64,000 nucleotides of DNA, taken from assembly GCF_963675165.1 (NCBI RefSeq), contig NC_087390.1, positions 3,977,301 to 4,041,300 on the forward strand, written 5' to 3'. The notes beneath the pieces were generated by a model. It was not told where the DNA came from. It ran no database searches and saw only the letters and a list, made by a program, of their open reading frames with translations. A program made the translations under genes and the position numbers. Each line of letters begins with the position of its first letter. Position 1 is the first letter of the stretch. The DNA is from Halichondria panicea. Lineage: Eukaryota; Porifera; Demospongiae; Suberitida; Halichondriidae. Shown here in pieces: positions 26,045 to 37,625 of the stretch.

Positions 26045-27400
26045 TACAGTGGCTAGAACGTTGGCTGAATTCCCGCTCCGTGCTCTCAGCGTTCGTTGAA
26101 CGTAAGCACACTATCTGATATTGTGGCGGAGCATGAACAACTAGATCATGGAAGTATGCTCCATATAGTCTGTCTTTAGGCTTTGGTATCAACTCACGAC
26201 AAAGCTCATGGTGTAGCCAGCTTGTGTTATACAGTTGTAGAACTGTCTTAGGTGTTCGTAAAGAGTCTGTTAAGTACAGAATCTGTGATATTTTTACAAT
26301 TGTACAGAGCAGCTGCTTGATTTTTTCCGACACATCAAGAAGTTTCACCAACTTCAAGTAAACTTTGATGAGTGCTACACGCATACGCACTCCACTTGAT
26401 CCGTCTTTCAATGTTGATTGAGTGAGTTGGTAGTATGTGTGGTAGTTCATTTAGAAGGTTTTGCCCATGACCTTTGAGGTCATGGAGAGGCTCACAATCC
26501 AGTACTTCGTATTGTTGTAGGTTCAGCTCTTGTAGTGATTGCTTTGGGTTAAGGACTAGTAAAGATGGTACCCTTTGTGCACCCTTAAGCAAATTTACCA
26601 GTTTAGCTTGCATGCCAGTTTAGCTTGCATGTCTGGTTTTTTCATTGACGTTATGTCTACGTGTCTAGCTTGAAGCTCTTGTTGTAAATCAGCCACTAAC
26701 AATTTGTTCCAGTGGTTTGAGTAGCCCTGCTTGTCCACCAAACTTTCCCTCAAGGATAAGTTTTTGTAGTTGCTCAAGACTTCTTGGAGGGCAGAGTAAA
26801 GCGTAAGACAAGTAAGACAAGTCTTGCATGAGAGTGTCTATGCATCCACACCCCCCACATTTATAGGCCCCACCAACCTGAGTACCACGCTCAAACTGCT
26901 GAGCAGGCTTATCTCCTATAAAGAATCTGATTTTGTCTGTGACTGGGATACCTTTTTCGTCGTAAAGTAGTTCCTTTAAGCATTCAACTCTGTCGGGAAT
27001 TAATGCAAGCTGGTCTGCTAATGAGGAAGTGCTTGGGGCTATCATTGGCTGTTCAATTTCCTCTTGTAGGTTGACAGCAACTCTTTCTCTGTCAGAAAAA
27101 TGGCACTATTATAAATTACTTTAACAGAAATGTATCCCTGTCTCAGGACTGTTGAGTGATCATGCCATAATACTAGGCTGCGTGTTCTTTGTAAGGCAGC
27201 TACCTTTTTCTTTAACTCACACAGAGTGGTGTTGTATGTGAAAAAGGGCAGTGTGCTAGAGTTGTTTCGTCAAGCTGATCAATTTCTCTGTCGGTCGTAT
27301 GTTTTTTGAGCAGTTTCTTTCGAATTTCAAGCAGAGATAGTTTTCTCCCAAATATCTGAACTTGTTCAGTGTGGACATCACCTTCATTTGTAACCACTGT
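26037..27400 (-). pseudogene. Conserved transposon-associated protein of unknown function, broken
   Basis: Minus-strand exons: about 27400-27205 (FGRKLSLLEIRKKLLKK, ending in a Cys-rich DETTLAHC stretch), about 27200-27110 (VLWHDHSTVL), 27060-26780 (DKIRFFIGDKPAQQFERG, then YKCGGCGCIDTL), 26780-26595 (LLVADLQQELQARHVD), 26600-26460 (VLDCEPLHDLKGH, LLNELPHIL) and 26450-26037 (TSWLHHELCRELIPKPKDR, IVCLRSTNAESTE). The LQQELQARHVD segment looks like a SAP-type helix pair, and YKCGGCGC may bind zinc. I recall this combination as a family repeated in sponge and coral genomes; no activity is known to me. Frames change between several segments, and one copy of a 17-bp tandem duplication (26598-26631) lies inside the gene. 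Confidence 0.6.
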
Positions 27401-27474
27401 TTTGTGCGCTGTGTAGGGTATACATGGTTCTCCTAAGGTTTACATACCACAATTTCTTTATCTTGTGTAGCTAC

Positions 27475-29058
27475 CTATAATCTGACGATGGCCTGAAGGC
27501 TTCCGATTACTGTCCTTCGGTACAGTCTCTTGACGAGCCCAAAGCACCAGTCCGGAGAAAATTTGGTGTGTCCAACTACCAGAAATGAGAGAGTGATGTG
27601 AGAGTGGTGGTTGGTCATCGAGCGCCATAGCAGGTACTGAACCATTGTGTTGTTTTTATCGGCATGCAAATACACTGTCTTCTCGCCTGTAAATAGGATA
27701 ATTTATTTTGGTTTGTGTCCCTTTCACATAAAAATTATTGGATAGTGTGTGTTGAATCTCACCTAGGCCATGATGCTCAAAGTAGTAGTGAAGCTGGCTA
27801 ACCACAACGTTTGCCCCCTTGCCACAGTTTCCCGCCTCATCACAGAGGAAATTGACTTGGCGGGGAATTGCCTCACAGCACACCCCAAACACCAAACAAA
27901 GAGCACTTCCGAGGTACTAAAAAGTAAATGGGGCCTGGTTGCAGGGGATTGCTGGGATAGTGTACCTGTGAAACCATAAAAAACAGTCATTTTTAGCAAC
28001 TAGTGATACACACTATACATTATTATGCACGTATTATTATGTTTATGTCTATTATTACAGATCCCTACCTGTTGAGCGTAATCGAAAGAGTAATGACTCT
28101 CGATATCCAAAGAGTTCGGAGGAGTGTTTGAAGACAGCGGCGGTGGGGTGAATTCTCCGTCTTGCTCAAAGTGTGAGCGGATAGTCACTCTGCACTGGTC
28201 GCATACAGTCTTGTAGTATGATCTCTCCTTCTGAACTTTGTCCAGATGCTCCATGTAGGCTGTCAGGTTCTCGGCAAGTGGCGTGTTGACTGCACGAGAG
28301 AGTGCTGTGCTGTTCTGCTGGCAGGTCCAGCACAGATCAGTCATAGGCTTCGTCACAACCAGGTAGGGAAGTAGCTGTCTCCACAGTTTGCAAAATGTAG
28401 CCTCACCGCCTCCATCTGCCCCTTGTACAGTTTCCATACTGACCTCTTTGAGGTGCTTGAGGGTAGCAACCTGATGTCAGTCTTTCGGAACCCAGGGACT
28501 CTACCGGGTAGGACAAGAGCATTCTGGAAAGGTGTTTTGGCACTCGTATGACAAAGTGTTAGCTGCAGTCCATTTTCCTCGTAACTCGCATTGAGAGTAC
28601 TGAGCCGGTATTTCCCTAAATTGTGTCATGCATCAGTTAGTAATGAGTGCGTACAGATTTCTTTATGTGTACTCATGTAAGCGTACCTGTATTATTTTTA
28701 GCGGGAGTACACATTCATACACAAAAATACGCTGTTCGTGTTTGCGTGTGGATTTGGATGTGTACTCGCAGCTAAAAATAAATGCACAATACCTATCAAG
28801 AAATACATACGCAAATACACACAAGTATTTTTAGTGCGTGTGTTATGTATGTGTATTTTAATTTACAGGTACTAAACGTACCTACAAAATGGGTAAATCT
28901 GAAAAACCGAGTACACACGGGTTTCCCCTGGTGGCTGTAGCTGTTCTTCCTCTCTGCCGCTACGTGTCGAGATTCAACCACCACACCATCGCTGAAATTT
29001 GTCCCAAAAGAGCCATGTCAAGTTCGTCGTGTGAAAGTTCATTGCAGGCCATTCTCAT
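27475..29058 (-). pseudogene. DUF7869-like transposon protein, broken
   Basis: Segments in order on the minus strand: 29058-28881 (ELSHDELDMALLGQI, then SYSHQGKPVCTRFFRFTHFVG), about 28620-28440 (VLPGRVPGFRKTDIRLLPSS), 28437-28070 (KPMTDLCWTCQQNSTAL), 27968-27765 (AIPRQVNFLCDEAGNCGKGA, YFEHHGLGE) and about 27680-27475 (WRSMTNHHSHITLSFLVVGH, then FSPDWCFGLVKRLYRRT). The order matches a family I know from cnidarian and sponge genomes, annotated to the best of my memory as DUF7869, which normally has a strict DNCxGQNKN motif after HisAla. Here that place reads LHADKNNTM, an apparent six-residue deletion. Frame breaks lie near 28985 and 28400, and at 27880-27895, where a 7-bp tandem duplication splits FGVCCEA. 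RNase-H-like nuclease activity is inference. Confidence 0.6.
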
Positions 29059-30686
29059 CTTTGTTATGTGAGTAACAGTGAATTGTTTCAAGCAGGGGCT
29101 ACCACGCCAATTTTTGTTTTTACCCGCCCCTTTTCTTGACGAGGGTGTGCTCAATGGGACGAGGGGTGCTGATTCGAAGTCCCACACAAGCGACATGATG
29201 TTGTTTTGGAAACTCAAAGACTACGGCACACCTTCACCTTGTCTACAATTTCCATACAATCGTGTGGAGATACGACATTGAAAGAGGACATACAAAGGAC
29301 ATACTCTTCAAGGCAAGTTGCATGTATCATTGAAGTTAAGATGGAGATTGGCACACAGTATGTGGACGAATTGCCTTAGAGGATAACACGTCATGTAGTG
29401 GCTAGCTATAGTTGAAGTGACAATTACAATGTGAGTTAGAGCGATGTGTGTTGAGGGTATCAGAGGCGGATCTAGACATTAGAAAAGGGTGGTTCCTAAA
29501 AAAAGCAATTGGTAAAAGGATAACGAGCCCGAAGGGCGAGTGTTAAGCCGTGCGCAGCGTGAAAAATTGGGACACGCCCACTTCTGGTATAACCTCTGCC
29601 TATTTCCGGTGTCGTTTCCTGTCACCTGAGTGCTAGGCCAAGGAGGCTGTATGGCTGGCAAGCAGTTTGTAACACAATATGACGTTGATGTGCTTTACAG
29701 CATGAGCCCTCACGTCATGCTGTAAAGCACGTCACGTAATGTAGGATGTGCAAGGAACCGCGTATGCGCAAAGTGGAAAAGGTATGTGGATGGAAAAGGT
29801 ATGTGGACCTCCTGGACCTCCTTGGGGCACGAGTGTTACTGCAGTTATACATGGTGGCTGGATGTCCCTCTATATCAGAGACTGTTAACTCTCTTTCCTG
29901 ATGTCATGGTGTTGTGAGTGTTGTGAATGATGCAAAAGGTGTAAGCGGCTCAACTTTAAATCATAACCGTTGATGTACAAACAGACAGTGGAAGCCTTAC
30001 TCTCAACTCTTCACAAGTGCAGTGCAGTTCATTTTTCCCCTCAATCATCACAACACTGATGTATATACTAGCATTGGTGAATGTGCTATTTGGCTGGTTA
30101 TTAATCTCAACTTCTAAGAAACCTTTTACAGTAGCTTTCTCAACTGAACAGAGCCTCTAAAATCGGCTCCCTCTCTGACTACTCCCTCTCTGACTACACA
30201 AGACTGTGGTGATCTGAATGATCCACGGAGGAGAACACTATCATGAGGTGGGTATAAATGTGTCATCGACTCGCTATTCTGGCTCTCTGAAGTACCGGCC
30301 ACCTCAATATATACCCGCCATTTGGTTTGGCACGGATTGCTAGCTATAGTTGTTTATACTACCACACTTGCCCTGAAATGCATACCTGCCAGTTCTGGCT
30401 GCCCCTAACTATAGATTATGTGATATATACGGCCGGATGTGACGTTTTGGGTGTACTTTGGCAGTACTTTGGCAGACAAGAGCATTATCTTTGCACCGCA
30501 AAATCATGCAGTCATTAGATTCGAGGTAGGGTCGTTATAGCCGCGGCTATTTTCTGAAATGTGGTTACCTCGCTATTCTTGCCAAGCTCCACTGTCTAAG
30601 TGTGGCTGGATTAACAATGTATGTGTGCAAATTAATAAAGTGTGTTTTCCATTCAGGTTTTTGAGTTGTTTTTGAGTTGATTGAAT
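29059..30686. other. No gene recognised
   Basis: Intergenic. The word cagaggcggatctagac at 29464 looks like a hAT-type terminus but no partner end was found. The stretch 29690-29730 forms a hairpin, listed separately. Short tandem duplications occur near 29785-29815 and 30170-30200. Confidence 0.4.
29690..29730. repeat. Perfect 15-bp hairpin
   Basis: gtgctttacagcatg (29690-29704) is followed after 11 bases by its exact reverse complement catgctgtaaagcac (29716-29730). It has no T-run or coding context that would identify a function. Confidence 0.6.
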
Positions 30687-31030
30687 CATAGATTGAAGAG
30701 TTAGAGGGATACGGAGTGGTGCACGTGATGATTTTACATTGAATCTGCAGTGGAGCCTCGAAAATTACTCCCTATGAACGAGGCTATTAAGCAGATTTTT
30801 GCCGGGTAACTGTGTTTCCTCGACACGCCTACGCCTAGTCCATGAGCCACGTGTAGTAGTACTTGGACCACACCAGTAAAAAGAGACTTTCCAATTATTT
30901 ATATATCTTCCCAAGGCTGTTTTAGAGCTATTGGAACATGTAACGTGTAAGCGTGCTGGTTATGACTACTACAATAGGTATAGACCTTGAAATATAAGAT
31001 AAGTGAGTTGCACGGACTAAGTACAGTTAC
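30687..31030 (-). repeat. Truncated, inverted copy of the 494-bp MITE
   Basis: Starts catagattgaagagttagag and continues through gattttacattgaatctgca, gcagatttttgccgggtaac, ccatgagccacgtgtagta, aaggctgttttagagct and gactactacaataggtatag. These are the words of the MITE at 61263-61756 in reverse order and strand. The other terminus is missing. Confidence 0.75.
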
Positions 31031-32119
31031 TTGTAGTTTATTTTGCACACCCATCATCCAATGAATGGGCAAAAGAGAACAGCATTTACATATCTGTAGA
31101 GAAATACAATGACAGAAAAAGGCAACCATTTCTCACCTAGCCAAGTTACTCTGTGAAGAGTAACATTCTTCACTATTTACAGTTGATCTCTGACCTCGCA
31201 ATAGTATAATTTACACGCTGAAAGATAGGGCAGTCCAAATTAAAATGACAAGGAATTTTGTTATAATGAGATTCATACACAGCGTCATCGCATTAGAATG
31301 TTTATCACGTGCTAGTGGGGGTGGAGCTTCGGTCACATGACACTGTCACTGAGTTGACTGTAGCTAGTTGATCGAATTTGTTGTAGGGTAGGCCTTAACT
31401 AAGACTAGTAGAGAACTTGTTTCCTGCTGCGCGCAAGACAGAGTGCAGCTAAACAAGAAAGTTAGGAGGAGATCTCATTACACATTTAAATTATTATGAC
31501 AAAACAATATGTGCAATTACTATGTTTAATATTGAATACTTTTCGATGTATGTGACGTGATTCTGGACGTGCCTTAATATGGAGCGCCGAATGGGACATA
31601 ATTCTAAGCATTGCATCTTCAAATCGATGTTCCATCATCCATGTGCTTTTTGAATTGATCATCGATCAGGAATGCAAAATTTGAAGCGATCATTGTCATT
31701 GAGCTTGACCTTCCGGTCTTCTAGCAGCAATTGTTGATTCGATTATAGAAGTGACCAACGTGATCTTCAAGCAAAAAAATTGCAAAAACAGACCACGCCC
31801 ATCTAGTGTACATGTACTTTGTACTTACCATCATAATACATCCAAGTTTGTGTACAGCCGTACGTCCATAGATATATAGTACAGCCCTAATACCCTGGAC
31901 CAAAATGGTGAGTGTAGATGTGTATAATTTTTATGTGTGTGTGTAGCCTGGCCTACATCGGGTACTGTAGGATAAAAACTAAATTAAAAGATGAGTGTAT
32001 AATTATGGTATATAGGCAGTGTGTTGTGTATTAAAGTATGTTGTGTATTAAACTGTATCATTGCACATGTGTAAAGATACAGATCTTGTATTGATTGGAT
32101 ATCCCTTGACTTTATAGAA
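31031..32119. other. No gene recognised; dispersed repeat piece
   Basis: Bases 31620-31710 (aaatcgatgttccatcatcc, atgcaaaatttgaagcgatc) are the diverged reverse complement of 37145-37220. The rest is AT-rich without a clear exon. A 17-bp offset duplication (ttgtgtattaaa) is centred at 32024-32052. Confidence 0.4.
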
Positions 32120-33278
32120 ATGATGTCCACTAGCACTGTGGATGTGATCAGAATTTTGAACGAGGCTGAAGATGTCATTGAAGAAATTCGGGTTTGTGTC
32201 CAAAATGACTGTGAGAAAGCGTTGGAAGATGCCGAGACAATGTTAAGAGTGATTGTAAGTCTTGAAGATTTGTTACCTCCCACCTGTTACCTCCCACCTG
32301 TGGTGAGTTACTACTTAGAACTTTGCAAGAAGTAGTTGTTGAGTTAAGGGACCTTGTTGATAATGACATTCGTTCTCATGTCAGGGGAAGGCCCAAGCCC
32401 ATTTTTCGTCAACATCTATTGCAAGAATGCTTGGGGTAAGCACTCGTACAATAAGAAGAAGAGTAGTGCAGTATGGAATGAATGATGAAACTGCTTTTTC
32501 CACTATGTCCGATACTGAACTGGATGCCATTGCCAAAGCATTTCATAGATGATCATCCAAATTCTGGGGAACGAACATTTAGTGGCTATCTACGAAGTAT
32601 TGGCATAAATGCACAACGTGCTAGAGTTCGAGAAAGTATGTCCAGGGTTGAAGTATGTCCAGGGTTGACCCCAGAGGTGTTGCTTCCGACAGGTGCTGCA
32701 AGTATAATGTGTGCATGCCCAATAGCTTGTAGCATATTGATGGTTATCACCGACACCGACTCATCAAATGGCACATAGTTATACATGGGGGTATTGACGG
32801 GTACTCTCGGTTACTTGTATACCTTCGTGCTTCAAGTAACAATCAATCGGACACAGTGCTGGACTGCTTTATGAATGCTGTGCGAGAATATGGTCTACCG
32901 TCTAGAGTACGTAGCGACAAAGGGGGTGAAAATGTCCTGGTTTCTCAATTCATGGTTTCTCATGCTTTATCACCCAAGAAGAGGACCTGGTAGAAGGAGC
33001 TTCATCACAGGCAGGAGCGTGCACAATCAACGGATTGAACGTTTATGGAGAGATCTGTACATGGGATGCTAGAAGAGGATGGCATGTTGGATAGTGACAA
33101 CACTCTGGATTTGTATTCTCTGCACTTCTCTGCACTATGTGTACCTTCCTCGAATTAACCACCATTTGCAGGAATTCCAAATCATCACCGGTTGAGAACT
33201 GAGAGAAATCAAACACCATATCAATTGTGGACTCCATATCAATTGTTAACAGGTGATCCAGCTGCTTTACATGGTTAA

Positions 33279-33314
<36 letters not shown>

Positions 33315-34030
33315 AATATAGTACTGATGTGCTTATTGACTTGTGTTAGGTGAAAAAGTATGTGTGCGCTTTCTTAAGCGCGCTTAAGAATGTGTGCGCT
33401 TAAGAATGTGCATATGAGTACAGTGTATGTATGTAAGTGTATGTATGTAACTATGTGTGTAGAGGTGTAATGCGTATAGGCATAAGGTCATTTGTTATGA
33501 CATCATTATTATTATTTCATTATTATTATTAATAAATAAGAGATGCTGGAGAGAAATCTTGTGATTGATGATACTCGAGTTAACCCAGAGGAGGTCGGAC
33601 ATCACTCAGGGTTCATTAATTATTGCTTACGTTTTTGCTGACTCAGCAGTAGAACACGACTGGATGTGGTTATTATACGCTCATATAGGGGTTAGGTCCA
33701 TATAGGGGTTAGGTCCAGTAACCATCACAGACACCTACTACATCTATGTCCGCAAAAACGGTAAAGCAATTTGGTAATTAATTAAAAGGTCAATAATTAG
33801 TGAAACCTAAGTAATGTCCGACCTCTAAGGCCAGAGGTGGATTGTTTAATCATAAATCTGCTTCCGGAGAAATCTATAATTAATGTTAATGGCATGGCTA
33901 ATCTGCAGGATGCATTTGGAATTGATTGGGATGGTCCTGTGAGTTTGGAAGAGGACAACATAGAGCAAGTTCGTGTACCAGATGGTCTAAGCGAAGGCAG
34001 GAAACAGAGCTGTCCCACCCAGTGTGATGA
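32120..34030 (+). pseudogene. rve-type integrase (transposase) gene, broken
   Basis: Order on the plus strand: MMSTSTVDVIRILNEAEDV (32120; probable N-terminus), a helix-turn-helix segment near 32385-32480 (ECLGVSTRTIRRRVVQYGM), then SGYLRSIGINAQRARVRES (32580-32635). The integrase core follows with [17 protein letters not shown] (Asp codon 32796-32798), [14 protein letters not shown] (Asp 32915-32917) and [18 protein letters not shown] (Glu 33037-33039). A C-terminal piece, DAFGIDWDGPVSLEEDN, lies at 33906-33955, beyond a stretch that includes a GT microsatellite. The three acidic residues fit the D-D-E core of rve/IS3-like enzymes. The frame changes at least four times; a 6-bp duplication (caccga twice, 32750), a 17-bp duplication (32635-32668) and a 10-bp duplication (33117-33136) mark or adjoin the breaks. 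Confidence 0.7.
33283..33313. repeat. (GT)n microsatellite
   Basis: An uninterrupted gt dinucleotide run within the non-coding stretch of the broken integrase gene. Confidence 0.9.
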
Positions 34031-34257
34031 CCTAGGTGTCTCCTTGTATGTTTTGACCAGGACCTTTGTTTATGCATGTCAACAATAAGTTTTTCATTGT
34101 AAATAATTTTCATTGTAAGTCAATGGAACACATGATCATGATTTATGAGAATGAATGACGAATAAATGTACTGATTCGCTAGCAAGGAGCAGGAAAAAAA
34201 ACAAGTGATAAAATAATGATGATAAACATAGTTCATACAGTTCATGTTATAGAGAGT

Positions 34258-36900
34258 TAGCACATTCCAAACCCTCCATGGCATCTTATGCCATAAACCA
34301 TGTTGTTTCGAAATTCGTGTTTGTTGTTATAGAATTTGGTAGGGAGAGTCAATTGGAGAGCACAAGTAGATGCTGTTGGAAACTTCGAGTCGGCATTATT
34401 GAAATGAATAGATATCTTATTATCAAATCCGAGTAGTGGAGGGTACTCACTCCCAGTGAAGAAACCCAGTACCTGACCCAGGCCCACACTATCTTCAACT
34501 CCATCTGCAATAAGTGATACTATAATAATATTAATTCATAATTACACAATGATCTCCTTCACAAGCTGAGAAATGGATGGGCCCTATCAATGACTTCATT
34601 ATGTCTATAGAAATGTATTAGGAAAGTTAAACACGTATGCCCTAACCAACAGAAGTGGTCGCACTCCTGTGACAAATAAACGCTCCATGAGGTTCGGATA
34701 GTTGCACATGGCCTCCCCAAAAGCAAGGATGAGCAAGGATGCTCAGTCCCTCCTTCAGCTGGGGTAGCACAGCTTTCACTCTGCGTGCAAAAGGATATTT
34801 CGAATGAGATTAGCCTTGTCACTTATTCGTATAGATGCAAGTGACCTAGTGTACCCACTGTCAATTATGGTTTCACATCCTGTCTGACAAACGAGACAAA
34901 GAGCAGTATCATCTTCAGCTCCTTCAATACAATAATACATATCATACAGACGGCTAATAAAAAGTTAGGGGGGATGTATGGCCCCTCCTTGAGACCACAC
35001 ATTACATGTTATTATAACCCGAATGTTTCATCTTTTTATTATTGGACACGCCTACCCACGTGGCCAAAGCTAAAGGAGTTATAAAAGATCATTCAAAGAT
35101 AAAAGGTCATAATTAGCAATAATTAGCAGGATTGATAAAATAAAGCATGGATGCTTGCCACAAAACAAAAGTGCATAATTATAGCGGAAGGTACATGTAC
35201 AGTCATGTACAGTACACTTACCAATTGTACTAACGATTTGACCTCCAGTGTGGGGGGAGTCTTCAATACTAATCTCTGCACTCGTGCCACACAGATATTG
35301 AAACACTGGGGGGGCAAGAAATGGAATTCCATTTCCCTCTTGCAGTAATCCCATTGCTACTAAGCGTACAAACTTCTTCTCCTAACATGACCAGAAGGAA
35401 CAAGATGATATAAAAATTGTACCCAGCATACCTGGAGAGCTGTAATGTCATGTCTTGTCTTGGTGTTAACGAACAGTGAGTTCTTCAAGAACAGACCAAA
35501 ACTCAAAACTCCCTTCTTAACCCACCACCATCTTGCCCAGCTTCACCCAGAAAGTCCACCTTGAAAACGGGTGTACGTTAAAGCACGTAACAATTTTTAT
35601 ACAGACACTACACACTCAACATCAAGAGGTAGTTGCCACAATGTGAAACTTACAACAAGTGATTTTGAAATTCTCTTGGGCACTCCAAGGCATCTTGCAA
35701 CACGTTATTCCTTCTCACTGTCAAGATAACCTCTTCATCCTTGATAGACCTACTGAGGTGTAATTAATTCCTCGCTGCTTTCTGGTTTCTGTGGTCTACA
35801 CAGATAGTGACATAAAAAAGACTGCATGCCATCCAATTGCAAAGCTTACACTTGATTGGATATGTTCAGTGCATGCTTCAACATTTCTTTATCAGTCGCC
35901 GTTACATCCTCCAGGTCAGAATTTGAACTTACAGAAATTGGTACAGACATAATTATTCATAAGGGGGAGGGGAGTCCACAAAATCAGTCCACAAAATCAT
36001 TCTCGGAGTCGCTAGAAAAAAGTCCCTTCTCCAAACTGTAAAACAAAACAACAAATAATGCACATCACACTGTACACAAGTGTACCAACCTTGACTTCTT
36101 CCATCTGCATACTCTAACATGCTCACGTAAGTCGGATATATGGATTGAAGCATCACAGTGAATACATTTCTCCTTCAGCTTAGTGAAAAGATTGCGTTGT
36201 TAGCATACAAATCAAGTATTGTGTAACACCTACTTGGCTAGCTTTTTTGGAGGGTTTAACGTCAAGATTCTTCTGAATTGGTCGAATGAACATTGCCGAT
36301 AACACTCTTGAGTAGCTTTGGGGATTGTCCAATTGTGGAAGAAATTACTTCAAGTGATTTGGTGTTAGGCACGCAACGGAGAAGATCATAGCCCCCACAT
36401 CCATCGAGCTTGGGAAACAGAGATGTAAGGGGAGCAATCAAGATTTGGAAGAACTGCCTTCTTCTCACCCAACTAGTAAGTTTCTGTCATACGCGCTACA
36501 CGGTTGGCATTTCTCTCACTGAGACACACTAATTTGACAGACCAACTTTTCCCTTTAATTTAGTTGAAGGTGTCTTGCCCATGAGAAGTACTAGGCTCAT
36601 TGCCACCTCTCCCAAACAGAGCGAATTGCTTCCAAGGCTCGGCTACACGCACCACTTGCATTGGCTTCTGGTGATGATAGAAGCCATAATATAATTATAT
36701 GTAGATGCGCATGTACACAAGTCTTTAGTTAATTACGTACCTATGTATGTACATAATTATGTATTAATATTTAGCAAAAGAAAATTGCACCAAAGTTAAC
36801 CTGCTGGACGAGGGGCAGGGGCCGGGCCCGGTGGCTGCTCACTTTTATTCTCAATTGAGGTTAAAAGCTCGATAGCCTGCTTGACTTGATCTCTGCCAGC
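34258..36900 (-). CDS. HECT-type E3 ubiquitin ligase, G2E3-like
   Basis: Host-type gene on the minus strand with about nine short exons. In order: QVKQAIELLTSIENK (about 36890), KPMQVVRVAEPWKQFALFG (36660-36560), FPKLDGCGGYDLLRC (36440-36360), FIRPIQKNLDVKP (36300-36255), an acidic exon (SSNSDLEDVTATDKEML, about 35940-35860), EVILTVRRNNVLQDALECP (35745-35680), VDFLGEAGQDGGGLRREF (35565-35500; the HECT N-lobe signature), GIPFLAPPVFQYLCG (35325-35280), VLPQLKEGLSILA (34770-34725), and a last exon with LGFFTGSEYPPLLGF, FPTASTCALQLTLP and GIRCHGGFGM. The active-site Cys codon in STC is 34362-34364. The ligase would transfer ubiquitin through this cysteine. Odd points: the frame changes near 36300 (LLKSVIG to MFIRPIQ), a TGA follows RREF, and a short duplication (gagcaaggat) lies at 34723-34740. 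It may therefore be a decaying copy. Confidence 0.75.
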
Positions 36901-37144
36901 TAGCTAGCTCTAGGGCTAGGGAACCACGAGGTAGAGAGAACACAGAAGTAGAGAGAACACAGAACACGTGATATTACCACGTGATCAACCTCCCGGTATC
37001 TGTACTTGACTTTCAGCTGTACTTACATGTGTATCAATTTTGCCAGATCAATGGTCACTTCAAACTTTGCATGGCTGACTAAGATCAATGGTCACTTCAA
37101 ACTTGCATGACCAAAATTGCAGAAGTATGATGGAAAATCAAATA

Positions 37145-37225
37145 AAAGATCAATGGTCGTTTCAAATTTTGCATCCCTGATCAAATGAAGCACATGGATG
37201 ATGGAACATCGATTTGATACTCCAT
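37145..37225. repeat. Dispersed repeat, inverted relative of 31620-31710
   Basis: Contains atcaatggtcgtttcaaatt, cacatggatgatggaacatc and gatttgat. Upstream (37045-37110) the word agatcaatggtcacttcaaa is itself present twice. Confidence 0.55.
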
Positions 37226-37254
37226 AAATCCCAAATACTAGCCCACCCACCCCA

Positions 37255-37625
37255 CCTAAACAATAATCAATCTTGACAACTTCGGACCACAAACTGACAA
37301 ACATTAGCCCGCCTGCCTAAAGACGAAACATCTTGACAGGTAATTGCCGAAAGACGAAACGTCTTGACAACTTTGGACCAATATGACACACAGCTACACA
37401 CAAACGACGAAACATGGGCCGAAAGACGACCACCTGCCTAAAGACAAAACATATTGACAGGTAATTGCCGAAACATCTTGACAACTTAGGACCATATGAC
37501 ACACAGCTACACTAGCCCCCCTGCCTAAAGACGAAACATCTTGACAGGTAATTGCCGAAAGTCTTGACAACTTAGCTACACACAAACTGACAAACATTAG
37601 CCCCCCTGCCTAAAGACGAAAGACA
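37255..37625. repeat. Degenerate tandem repeat, unit about 90-120 bp
   Basis: The words ctgcctaaagacgaaacatc, ttgacaggtaattgccgaaa, cttgacaactt, ggaccatatgacacacagct and acaaactgacaaacattagc recur three to four times in the same order with internal deletions. Confidence 0.75.

Noticed and set aside
29464-29480. cagaggcggatctagac as the end of a hAT element
   Set aside because: It resembles a hAT terminus, but no inverted partner or 8-bp duplication could be found nearby.
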